64,000 bases of DNA from Mycolicibacter sp. MU0102 (GTDB lineage Bacteria > Actinomycetota > Actinomycetes > Mycobacteriales > Mycobacteriaceae). This document shows positions 43,092 through 54,083 of the stretch, piece by piece. The stretch is taken from the NCBI RefSeq assembly GCF_963378105.1, contig NZ_OY726398.1, forward strand, positions 2,108,001 through 2,172,000. The letters run 5' to 3'. The notes under the pieces are model-generated. The model ran no database searches. It saw only the letters and a list, made by a program, of their open reading frames with translations, and was not told the origin of the DNA. How positions within the stretch are numbered: position 1 is the first letter of the stretch; every line of letters begins with the position of its first letter. The position numbers were made by a program, and so were the translations under genes.

Positions 43092-43424
43092 ATGATCGGT
43101 ATCGTCGCGCTGATCGCGGGCATCGTGCTTGGTCTGGTCTTTCATCCGAGCGTCCCGGAGGTGGTTCAGCCCTACCTGCCGATCGCCGTGGTGGCGGCGC
43201 TGGACGCCGTGTTCGGTGGCCTGCGTGCCTATCTCGAGCGGATCTTCGACGCAAAGGTATTCGTCGTGTCGTTCGTGTTCAACGTTCTGGTCGCGGCACT
43301 GCTGGTCTACCTCGGCGACCAGTTGGGGGTTGGCACACAGCTGTCGACCGCGATCATCGTGGTGCTGGGCATCCGCATCTTCGGCAATGCGGCGGCGCTG
43401 CGGCGACGACTGTTCGGGGCCTGA
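43092..43424 (+). CDS. Small basic protein family (Sbp, DUF1290), Rv1824-like
   Basis: The 110-residue protein has three to four membrane helices (MIGIVALIAGIVLGLVFHP, PIAVVAALDAVFGGLRA, FNVLVAALLVYLG, IVVLGIRIFGNAA). It belongs to the small basic protein family found between DUF881 genes in Gram-positive bacteria. ATG at 43092 is preferred over the longer open frame from 43053. The function is not known. Confidence 0.85.
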   Translation: MIGIVALIAGIVLGLVFHPSVPEVVQPYLPIAVVAALDAVFGGLRAYLERIFDAKVFVVSFVFNVLVAALLVYLGDQLGVGTQLSTAIIVVLGIRIFGNAAALRRRLFGA

Positions 43425-43429
43425 CAGTC

Positions 43430-44203
43430 ATGAGTAGCACTGACCCGGCGTCGCACGGCCGTCACGAGCGGCCGCAGCCGTCACCGCAGGACGGTGTGCC
43501 GCCGCCGCGGGGACGTTCCGGGCCGCTGTTCAGCGTGCTGGGAATGCTGCTTTGCCTGCTGTTGGGCGTGGCGATTGTCACCCAGGTTCGCCAGAACGAT
43601 TCCCAGGACGCGCTGGAGACGGCTCGGCCCGCCGACCTGCTGGTGCTGCTGGACTCGCTGCGTCAACGCGAGGCGACCCTGGGCACCGAAGTCGGCGAAC
43701 TGCAACAGACGCTCAACGCCCTGCAGGAGTCCGGCAGCAGTGACCAGGCCGCCATCGAGAACGCCCAAGCGCGGCTGGCCGCCCTGGCGATCATGATCGG
43801 CACCGTGGGCGCGGTCGGACCCGGCGTCGTGATCACCGTCGACGATCTGGCCCGAGGGGTGGCACCCGAGACGATGCTCGACGTGATCAACGAGCTGCGG
43901 GCGGCCGGTGCCGAGGCGATGGAGGTCCGCGACGGCACCAAGGCGGTGCGCATCGGAGTGGATTCGTGGGTTGCGGGCACGCCCGGTGCGCTGGAGTTCG
44001 ACGGCACGGCTCTGGCGCCCCCGTATTCGGTTCTGGCGATTGGGGATCCCCCCACCCTGGCGGCCGCGATGAACATTCCTGGCGGGGCGGTCGACAGTGT
44101 CAAGCGGCTCGGCGGGGCCATGGCAGTGCAGCAGGCCGACCGCGTTCAGGTGACCGTGTTGCGACAACCGAAACCCCGCCAATACGCTCAGCCAGTCAAG
44201 TGA
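43430..44203 (+). CDS. DUF881 family protein (Rv1825-like)
   Basis: The 257-residue protein has a basic Pro-rich N terminus, one membrane helix (about residues 33-52: LFSVLGMLLCLLLGVAIVT), a coiled coil (LRQREATLGTEVGELQQTL) and a DUF881 domain (PGVVITVDDLARG, AGAEAMEVRDGTKAVRIG). It is the second of the DUF881 pair, 5 bp after the small basic protein gene. It probably works with the first at the cell envelope. Confidence 0.85.
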   Translation: MSSTDPASHGRHERPQPSPQDGVPPPRGRSGPLFSVLGMLLCLLLGVAIVTQVRQNDSQDALETARPADLLVLLDSLRQREATLGTEVGELQQTLNALQESGSSDQAAIENAQARLAALAIMIGTVGAVGPGVVITVDDLARGVAPETMLDVINELRAAGAEAMEVRDGTKAVRIGVDSWVAGTPGALEFDGTALAPPYSVLAIGDPPTLAAAMNIPGGAVDSVKRLGGAMAVQQADRVQVTVLRQPKPRQYAQPVK

Positions 44204-44231
44204 GCCCGACAGCGCAAGGAGCACGATCACC

Positions 44232-44645
44232 GTGAGCTCGGAAAGCTTAGTTCCATCCGACCTGTACTACACCGCTGAGCACGAGTGGGTTCGCCGCACC
44301 GGCCCGGACACCGTCCGCGTCGGTATCACCGACTTCGCGCAGGCCGCCCTGGGCGACGTGGTCTTCGTGCAGCTGCCCGCTGCGGACACCGGGGTCACCG
44401 CCGGGGAGGCCTTTGGCGAGGTGGAGTCGACCAAGTCGGTCTCGGACCTCTACGCACCGATCACCGCGTCGGTGAGTGCGGTCAACGCCGAACTGGACGC
44501 CAACCCGCAATTGGTGAACTCCGACCCCTACGGCGCGGGCTGGCTGCTGGAACTTCAGGTGGCGAACGCGGATTCGGCGGCTCTGGACCAGAGTCTGTCG
44601 GGGCTGCTGACCGCCGATGCCTACCGGGCGACGTTGTCGGAATGA
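44232..44645 (+). CDS. gcvH: Glycine cleavage system H protein
   Basis: The 137-residue lipoyl-carrier of the glycine cleavage system has YYTAEHEWVRR at the start and the lipoylation site GEVESTKSVSDLYAP, with Lys68 as the lipoyl-lysine. It shuttles the aminomethyl group between GcvP (encoded at 49480), GcvT and L protein. GTG at 44232 is preceded by AAGGAGCACG. The gene is separated from gcvP by garA and other genes, as in tuberculosis, and lacks its own glycine riboswitch. Confidence 0.96.
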   Translation: MSSESLVPSDLYYTAEHEWVRRTGPDTVRVGITDFAQAALGDVVFVQLPAADTGVTAGEAFGEVESTKSVSDLYAPITASVSAVNAELDANPQLVNSDPYGAGWLLELQVANADSAALDQSLSGLLTADAYRATLSE

Positions 44646-44820
44646 CGATTGTTAGCCTGCCTGCCGGGACGCGCGGGTATCCACCCGACACGATCCCGCG
44701 GTGCGGGGGACATGACGGACCGCTGCGCGGTACGGTCGACTCAACGATTCAGGGTTGGGCGCAACACATGTCCGGCGAGCGCGACCAGGTAGCAAAACAG
44801 CGGCCAGTGAGGAGTAGCGG

Positions 44821-45306
44821 GTGACGGAGAAGGACCCGGCAACGGGGCAAGACCAGGCAGGCGATGAGGTCACGGTGGAAACCACATCGGTTTTCCGCGC
44901 CGACTTCCTGAACGAACTCGACGCTCCCTCGCAGGCGGGCGGAGAGAGCTTGACCTCGGGTGTTGAAGGGCTGCCCGTGGGTTCGGCGCTGCTGGTCGTC
45001 AAGCGCGGTCCCAACGCCGGATCGCGGTTCCTGCTCGACCAACCGGTCACCGCGGCCGGTCGGCACCCCGACAGCGACATCTTCCTCGATGACGTCACGG
45101 TGAGTCGTCGTCACGCCGAGTTCCGGCTGGAGGGCAACGAGTTTCAGGTTGTCGACGTCGGCAGCCTCAACGGGACCTATGTCAACCGGGAGCCGGTCGA
45201 TTCGGCGGTCCTGGTCAACGGCGACGAGGTGCAGGTCGGCAAGTTCCGCCTGGTGTTCCTGACCGGCCCGAAGACGGGTGAGACCGAGGCCGGGCCGGGC
45301 AGCTAA
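44821..45306 (+). CDS. garA: FHA-domain metabolic regulator GarA
   Basis: The 161-residue protein has an N-terminal phospho-acceptor motif VETTSVF with Thr21 and Thr22, which in tuberculosis are targets of PknG and PknB. The FHA domain spans about residues 55-150 (AAGRHPDSDIFLDDVTVSRR, VGSLNGTYVNR). Unphosphorylated GarA inhibits 2-oxoglutarate decarboxylase and glutamate dehydrogenase, and activates glutamate synthase, setting the balance of glutamate and the TCA cycle. GTG at 44821 follows GAGGAGTAGC. Its stop overlaps the next ATG by one base. Confidence 0.96.
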   Translation: MTEKDPATGQDQAGDEVTVETTSVFRADFLNELDAPSQAGGESLTSGVEGLPVGSALLVVKRGPNAGSRFLLDQPVTAAGRHPDSDIFLDDVTVSRRHAEFRLEGNEFQVVDVGSLNGTYVNREPVDSAVLVNGDEVQVGKFRLVFLTGPKTGETEAGPGS

Positions 45307-46043
45307 TGACCGCGCCTGACAGCCCTGAACTGGCCGGGATGTCAATCGGAGCGGTGCTGGACCTGCTTCGGCCGGATTTTCCCGACGTCACGGTCTCCAA
45401 GATTCGTTTCTTGGAAACCGAGGGGCTGGTCATGCCGCAGCGGGCGGCGTCGGGCTACCGCCGATTCAGTGCCTACGACTGCGCACGGCTGCGTTACGTG
45501 CTGACCGCACAACGCGACCACTACCTGCCGTTGAAGGTGATCAAGGCGCGGCTGGACGCCGAAGCCGATGGCGCGCTGCCGTCACCGGAGTCGCCGTACC
45601 CCACGCCACGACTGGTGTCGGCCGGCGGCGAGACCGCCCATAGCGGGACGGCGCTGCCTGCGCCGCCGCGGCAGGTGCGGTTGAGTCGGGAGGATCTGCT
45701 GGCGCGCTCGGGTGGCGACGACGCGCTGTTGACGGCATTGGTCAGATCGGGCGTGATCACCACCGGACCGGGTGGGCTGTTCGACGAGCACGCCGTGGTG
45801 ATCGTCCAGTGCGCGCGTGGCCTAGCCGACTACGGCGTGGAGCCGCGGCACCTGCGAGCGTTTCGCTCGGCCGCCGACCGGCAGTCCGACCTGATCGCCC
45901 AGATCGCGGGCCCGCTGGTCAAGGGGGGCAAGGCGGGCGCACGCGACCGGGCCGACGACTTGGCGCGCGAGGTCGCGGCGCTGGCGATCGCGCTACACAC
46001 CGCGCTGCTCAAGTCGTCGGTACACGACGTACTGCACGGCTGA
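45306..46043 (+). CDS. ftsR: MerR-family regulator, FtsR-like (Rv1828)
   Basis: The 245-residue protein has an N-terminal MerR winged helix (MSIGAVLDLLRPDFPDVTVS, ETEGLVMPQRAASGYRRFS) and a helical C-terminal region. Its homologue in Corynebacterium, FtsR, activates ftsZ; tuberculosis Rv1828 is the counterpart. It follows garA with overlapping stop and start, so both are probably cotranscribed. The symbol is by position and family and is less certain than the family call. Confidence 0.85.
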   Translation: MTAPDSPELAGMSIGAVLDLLRPDFPDVTVSKIRFLETEGLVMPQRAASGYRRFSAYDCARLRYVLTAQRDHYLPLKVIKARLDAEADGALPSPESPYPTPRLVSAGGETAHSGTALPAPPRQVRLSREDLLARSGGDDALLTALVRSGVITTGPGGLFDEHAVVIVQCARGLADYGVEPRHLRAFRSAADRQSDLIAQIAGPLVKGGKAGARDRADDLAREVAALAIALHTALLKSSVHDVLHG

Positions 46044-46166
46044 GGACTAGACTTCGCCTCGGCGGCTTGTTGCGCGGCATGCGGTTGTCCGACCGGGGGT
46101 TTCGCAGCGAGTCATACTGGTACGACGGGGACTTGGGACGCAGCGAAGGCGGAGGGCTGACTGGAG

Positions 46167-46661
46167 ATGGGTGAAGTACGCGTGGTCGGCATCCGCGTCG
46201 AGCAGCCGCAGAACCAGCCGGTGCTGCTCCTGCGCGAGGCCGACGGTGATCGATATCTCCCGATCTGGATCGGGCAGGCCGAAGCCGCCGCCATCGCCTT
46301 GGAGCAACAGGGCGTGGAGCCCGCCCGGCCCCTGACTCACGACTTGATCCGTGACTTGATCGGCGCGCTCGGACATTCGCTCAAGGAGGTCCGAATCGTC
46401 GACCTGCAGGAGGGCACGTTCTACGCCGACCTGATCTTCGACCGCGACATCACGGTGTCGGCGCGCCCGTCGGACTCGGTGGCCATCGCGTTGCGGGTGG
46501 GCGTGCCGATCTACGTCGAAGAAGCGGTGCTGGCCGAGGCGGGCTTGCTGATCCCCGACGAGGGCGACGACGAGACCGCCGGCGCGGTACGTGAAGACGA
46601 GGTGGAGAAGTTCAAGGAATTCCTCGATAGCGTGTCGCCCGACGATTTCAAAGCAACCTGA
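46167..46661 (+). CDS. DUF151 / bifunctional nuclease family protein (Rv1829-like)
   Basis: The 164-residue protein matches the DUF151 family: LLLREADGDRYLPIWIGQAE, AAAIALEQQGVEPARPLTHD, RPSDSVAIALRVGVPIYVEE. Plant and bacterial members have been reported as bifunctional nucleases, but activity in mycobacteria is not established. ATG at 46167 is preceded by GGCTGACTGGAG. It is between two MerR genes in the conserved order. Confidence 0.88.
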   Translation: MGEVRVVGIRVEQPQNQPVLLLREADGDRYLPIWIGQAEAAAIALEQQGVEPARPLTHDLIRDLIGALGHSLKEVRIVDLQEGTFYADLIFDRDITVSARPSDSVAIALRVGVPIYVEEAVLAEAGLLIPDEGDDETAGAVREDEVEKFKEFLDSVSPDDFKAT

Positions 46662-46893
46662 CCCGGCGCGGCGGACTCAGCCTCGTCACAGATCCGTTGC
46701 ATCTCTCGCGGTCAGTGCGACACGCCCGAACGAAAGCAACACGCGCAAATCGCGGCCCCCATACTTGAACCACGGCGGGAACAACTGCACGGCAGCCCGG
46801 CGGACGGCGTATGCTCACGACCAACTCGGGCAAGAGCAAACGCGGCCACCGGCCAGTCAGTGGCAACGAGCGCGATCGGCGAGAGGAAGCAGC

Positions 46894-47529
<636 letters not shown>

Positions 47530-47577
47530 CGCTCACTGCTCGACGCTACGGTCGAAAACCGTTGTGGTACGGCCGTT

Positions 47578-48198
47578 TTACCCGATCGCGCGTTCGGCCA
47601 TCGGCGTGAGGACTTCTTGAGCGAAGCGTCGCAGCGCTGCATCGTCGAGGAAATCCGGATCGGTGGATGGCAGCGAGATATACGTCAAGAACAACCGGGC
47701 GAAAACGTCGGCGACCCAGCGCACCGACTGGCTGGGACTGCCGGGCCCGTCGCAGTCGATGTAGTTGGCGATAAACGCCGATCCCATCGCTAGCAGCTCG
47801 CGGGAATCGGCAGCAGGTAGCGGCTCGAAATGCGCGGCTCGGCTCAGCATCGGATGCTCGCGGGCGAACGTGATGGCGGCGACGAAGGCCTCGGCCACAC
47901 CGTGGTGGGGGTCGGGCGTGTTGTCGATGGCGTCGGCAACCGTCGCGAGAAAGCGCTGGGTCTCCCGACGAATCAGTGCCTGGATCAGATCTTCACGACG
48001 GGGAAAGCGGCGGTAGGCGGTCATTCGCGAAACGCCCGCGCGCCGCACCACGTCTTCGATGGTGACGCGCCGCAGGCCCACCGTCGCGGCTTCGTGAACG
48101 GCGGCGTCAAGAATGCGTTGCGCGGTCGGGTCGACGGCGTGGGCCGGCGATCCGGCGACCGCCTCGCCGATGACAGTGACGAACTGCGGGTCGATCAT
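47578..48198 (-). CDS. TetR-family regulator
   Basis: The 206-residue protein has an N-terminal TetR helix-turn-helix (RILDAAVHEAATVGLRRVTI, EDVVRRAGVSRMTAYRRFPR at about residues 28-67) and a helical ligand domain. Its ATG overlaps the stop of the DUF2236 gene (ATGA), so they are an operon and it probably controls it. The palindrome at 49164-49191 near the operon promoter is the likely operator. The frame upstream to 48504 is antisense noise inside the DUF2236 gene. Confidence 0.88.
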   Translation of the reverse strand: MIDPQFVTVIGEAVAGSPAHAVDPTAQRILDAAVHEAATVGLRRVTIEDVVRRAGVSRMTAYRRFPRREDLIQALIRRETQRFLATVADAIDNTPDPHHGVAEAFVAAITFAREHPMLSRAAHFEPLPAADSRELLAMGSAFIANYIDCDGPGSPSQSVRWVADVFARLFLTYISLPSTDPDFLDDAALRRFAQEVLTPMAERAIG

Positions 48199-49103
48199 GG
48201 CGTTCCCGCCGAGATCAAACCGGCACCGTTGGCGCGTTCTCGCGCCAGCCGCGCGTAAGGGGGAAGCCCGTAGGCCCACCGCAGCCGGCGGGCGTCGAAC
48301 TGCAGCGCCGGACCGATCAGTCCCCGGACCAGGCTGGAAGGGCGGTCGAATCCGATGAGTTCTTGCGCCCAGCACGGTGCGTAACTCATGCCGGCATACA
48401 CCGCGAAGCGGTGTAGTGCGCGGTCGAGGGGGCCGGGCAGGTCGGGATAGAAGGGGGCGGTGAGCAGGAACTCGATGAACTCGCGGGTCTGCGCGTTGAC
48501 GCACAGTTGCGGGCGCATCCGGCGCACATAGTCGTCGAGTTCAGCCATGCTCGCGGGCACCCACTCGGCTCCGGCCATCCGACCGATCGTCGCCTGTTCG
48601 GCCAGGTATTGATCGCGTTCACGCAGGGTCAACGGCCGATTCGTGCGCTCGAAGGTGCGCATGATCATCCACGGGATGCAGGTGTGCACCCACGCGAGCA
48701 GTTCGGGGTCCAGGGCCCGGTATGCCACACCGTCGGGCCGGGTGTCCGACACGTGGGCATGGATGGACTTGACCCGTTCGATCAGTTGCGTCGCGGCTTC
48801 GGTGTTGCCGAAGGTCGTGGTCAACACGTAGCCGAGGGTGGTGCGGGCCCGCCGGAACGGATCTTCGCGGTACGTCGACAGGTCCTGCACGCCGGCGATC
48901 ACTGAGGGATGAAGAATCTCCAGCACGATCGCCGGCAACCCGGCCTGTGCTACCGCGGCAACATCTGCGTTGACTTCCCAGGACACGCTGCCCGGACCGA
49001 TCAGGCCCGCGTCGCCTGGCGGGCCGCCGTAGACACCGGGATCGTCATGCCGGCCGGTGATGTTCTCGAATTCGTCGACGATCCGTCGTCGTAGCGTGTT
49101 CAT
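48195..49103 (-). CDS. DUF2236 oxygenase-like protein
   Basis: The 302-residue protein matches the DUF2236 family (latex-clearing protein and MpaB-like): GPGSVSWEVNADVA, ILHPSVIAGVQDLSTYREDP, FRRARTTLGYVLTTTFGN, MRTFERTNRPLT. Members of this family bind haem b via a His; here the candidate is HPSV or the ALHRFAV His. Many mycobacterial copies sit next to a TetR gene, as here. ATG at 49103 follows GGTGAAG; the longer frame from 49154 is possible. Substrate is unknown. Confidence 0.85.
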   Translation of the reverse strand: MNTLRRRIVDEFENITGRHDDPGVYGGPPGDAGLIGPGSVSWEVNADVAAVAQAGLPAIVLEILHPSVIAGVQDLSTYREDPFRRARTTLGYVLTTTFGNTEAATQLIERVKSIHAHVSDTRPDGVAYRALDPELLAWVHTCIPWMIMRTFERTNRPLTLRERDQYLAEQATIGRMAGAEWVPASMAELDDYVRRMRPQLCVNAQTREFIEFLLTAPFYPDLPGPLDRALHRFAVYAGMSYAPCWAQELIGFDRPSSLVRGLIGPALQFDARRLRWAYGLPPYARLARERANGAGLISAGTP

Positions 49104-49163
49104 CTTCACCACCCACTGGTATGAATGTGACAGATCTAGTCTCTTATATACCACGACGGTGGT

Positions 49164-49191
49164 CCAGTGCCCAGGAATCCTGGTCCACTGG
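49164..49191. promoter_or_regulatory. 28-bp nested palindrome between TetR operon and gcvP
   Basis: CCAGTG-c-CCAGGAATCCTGG-tc-CACTGG: a 13-bp perfect centre and 6-bp outer arms. TGGTCCA occurs twice, at 49160 and 49181. It lies upstream of the TetR/DUF2236 operon (minus strand; TATATA-like -10 near 49147-49152) and about 10 bp before TAGTAT (49202-49207), a -10-like sequence for the gcvP riboswitch transcript. It is a good operator candidate for the TetR protein. Confidence 0.55.
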
Positions 49192-49217
49192 GCCCGGCGG
49201 GTAGTATTGGGCCCGCA

Positions 49218-49436
49218 TCAGCCTCTCGCGGGAGAGTTCCGCGGCAGCCAGCCGCGGACGCCGAAGGAGCAATACCTCTCCGTCAACCTCTCAGGCACCC
49301 GGACCGCGCCGGCATTGATGCCTCTGGAAAGCGGTGACGCCCATTCGGGTTACACCCGCCCATGGGGAAAGGCGCCGCAGAAGTCTCGGCGCCGAATCTC
49401 TCAGGCGCCCGGGCCGGGCAGACGACAGAGGGGGAG
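49218..49436 (+). ncRNA. Tandem glycine riboswitch
   Basis: Two glycine aptamers in a row. The first (about 49222-49334) shows GGGAGAGTTCCGCGG, GCCGAAGGAGCAA, CTCTCAGGCACCCGGACCGC and GCCTCTGGAAAGCG. The second (about 49338-49433) shows CATGGGGAAAGGCG, GCGCCGAATCTCTCAGGCGC and GACGACAGAGGGGG. These are the conserved cores of aptamers I and II. Glycine binding turns on the gcvP gene 44 nt downstream. TAGTAT at 49202 may be the promoter -10. Tuberculosis has the same arrangement before gcvB. Confidence 0.93.
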
Positions 49437-49479
49437 GACACGAATTCGTCTCGCAGTCGTCTAGCGCCCAGGAGTTCCC

Positions 49480-52311
<2,832 letters not shown>

Positions 52312-52418
52312 GTCGCCGGCGTTCGGGAAATAGCCAGCAAAGTCTCAGCTAGAGCAAAAAAGAGTCTAGGATCGCCCTTATCCAATTTCATGGTTGAGGT
52401 GCGCATCTAGGAGGACTC

Positions 52419-54056
52419 GTGCAGGAGCCCCTTTCTCGCTCCTGCGTCACCGCCGGCATCGCGCTACTTGGTGCGGGGATCGTCACGGTCGCTCCGGTTG
52501 CGGTGCCGCCGCCGGCGTCCGCGGTTTCCCCCGGCGTGGCGCTGACCACTTCGTACGGCGACCTGTTCTCCAACACCTGGGACAACATCGAGCGCATCAG
52601 TGCGCACGCGGACTGGTCGGCGATCTCGCAGCTGTTCACCGCGATGTTCTCCAATCCGGTCGGGCTGTTCGATGCGGCCAGCAACTTCACGCTGGCGGTG
52701 GAGACCGACACCGCGTCGCTGCCGGCGACGCTCTCGGTCCAGCTGTCGCCGGGGCTGGAGTTACTGATCGCTGCCCTGGCATCGCACGTGGCGACGCTGG
52801 ACGCGCTGTTCGGCGTGGTCGACGATCTGGGTGACCCCAGCACCGCGTTCACCGCACTGTTCAACGCGCCGGCCACGCTGCTCGATGCCCATCTCAATGG
52901 CCAGCACAACCTGTCCTTGCTGGGCGGCATCGTCAGCATCCCGGTGTTCAACGGGGTTCTGGCGCCCGAGCAGAACCTGGAGATCGACCTCAATTTGTCC
53001 AGGTTGCTGGAGATGCTGGGGTTGGGCACTCCGGATCTGAGCAACCTGAACCTCGACGGCGTGATCGAGCAGATCCGTCTGGGCACCTTGACCGTGGGGG
53101 GACTGCTCAGCGGCCTGGGGTTCGGCGACGAAGGCGTGGGGGACCTGCTGAAGCTGGCCACCAACGTCAGCACCCTGGGAGATCTGCTCGACTTCTTGAG
53201 CCTGGGCGACTTGGGGCTCAGCCGCTACAGCCTGACCGCCCTCTTGGGCGAACTGGGCCCCGACACCGACTTCTACCGCGATCTCGATCTGGACCTCCCG
53301 CTCGGCAATTTCGGGCTGGTCGACGTGCTGAGCGCGTTCGGGATCGACGCCCAGATTCCCGTGGGTCTGGGCCAGGTGCTGGTCGCTCTTGGCGACGGCG
53401 ACCTGGGCGGCGAACAGCTCGGCAGCCTGCTGTCGGACGTTGGCCTGCTCACCGAACTTCTGAGCTGGCTCAATGCGACGGCGGCTGACCTCTTCGACCC
53501 CATTCCCCTGCTAGGACCGCTGCTGACTGACCTGGTCAGCGGCCTCCTGGGAGCCGATGACCTGGAAGGCCTGCTCAACACCTTTACCGTCGGCGATCTG
53601 CTGGGTGACCTGCGCATCGACGACACCGTCAGTTCGCTGTTGGGGAGTGTGGGCAGCGCGTTGCTGTTCGTCGGCAACCTGACCATCGGCGGCTTCCTGG
53701 AAGATCTCGGCTTCACCGATTCCCTCGGCGACCTGACACTGCGCGACGTGCTCAACGGCCTTGGGGGTGCACTCGGCGGCGTACTGACCGATGGTCCGCT
53801 CGGGTTGGACCTGACCTGGCTGTTGAACGGCTTTGACGTGGCTGACCTGGTCGGTTTCCTGGGGCTCGATGATCTGTCGCTCAACCTCGGCGACCTCGTC
53901 GGAGACTGGGTGAACCCCTACCTCGCCGACCTACTCGAGGGCTTCTTCCAGGGGCAGGTGAACCTGGCCGGCGCCACTGTGGGCTCGTTCGGCGGTACGT
54001 TCACCGAACTGTTCGTCAGCATGCCGCAGCAGCTCCTGGCCATGCTGGGTTACTAA
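52419..54056 (+). CDS. Exported Leu/Gly/Asp-rich repeat protein
   Basis: The 545-residue protein starts with GTG at 52419 after GGAGGACTC. SRSCVTAGIALLGAGIVTVA and PPPASAVSPGVALT form an export signal common to a group of mycobacterial secreted proteins. The rest is imperfectly repetitive, rich in Leu, Gly and Asp: TLTVGGLLSGLGFGDEGVGD, LGDLLDFLSLGDLGLSR, FTVGDLLGDLRIDDT, LTIGGFLEDLGFTDSLGD. A unit of roughly 18-22 residues recurs ('..D L L . . L G . . D . L G D L'). Regular spacing suggests a solenoid or amphipathic beta structure. No enzymatic motif is seen and the function is unknown. No tuberculosis counterpart between gcvB and Rv1836c is known to me. Confidence 0.75.
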   Translation: MQEPLSRSCVTAGIALLGAGIVTVAPVAVPPPASAVSPGVALTTSYGDLFSNTWDNIERISAHADWSAISQLFTAMFSNPVGLFDAASNFTLAVETDTASLPATLSVQLSPGLELLIAALASHVATLDALFGVVDDLGDPSTAFTALFNAPATLLDAHLNGQHNLSLLGGIVSIPVFNGVLAPEQNLEIDLNLSRLLEMLGLGTPDLSNLNLDGVIEQIRLGTLTVGGLLSGLGFGDEGVGDLLKLATNVSTLGDLLDFLSLGDLGLSRYSLTALLGELGPDTDFYRDLDLDLPLGNFGLVDVLSAFGIDAQIPVGLGQVLVALGDGDLGGEQLGSLLSDVGLLTELLSWLNATAADLFDPIPLLGPLLTDLVSGLLGADDLEGLLNTFTVGDLLGDLRIDDTVSSLLGSVGSALLFVGNLTIGGFLEDLGFTDSLGDLTLRDVLNGLGGALGGVLTDGPLGLDLTWLLNGFDVADLVGFLGLDDLSLNLGDLVGDWVNPYLADLLEGFFQGQVNLAGATVGSFGGTFTELFVSMPQQLLAMLGY

Positions 54057-54074
54057 GCCGCCATCGGTGGCGGC
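54057..54074. terminator. 7-bp hairpin between convergent genes
   Basis: GCCGCCA (54057-54063) and TGGCGGC (54068-54074) with a TCGG tetraloop. It directly follows the repeat-protein stop and lies 10 bp from the end of the convergent VWA gene; it may serve both. Confidence 0.5.
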
Positions 54075-54083
54075 GAGGCTGCC

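Noticed and set aside
47530..47577. Possible terminator between the MerR and TetR genes
   Set aside because: The AAAACC...GGCCGTTTT arms pair only with a bulge and a few bases; too weak to call.
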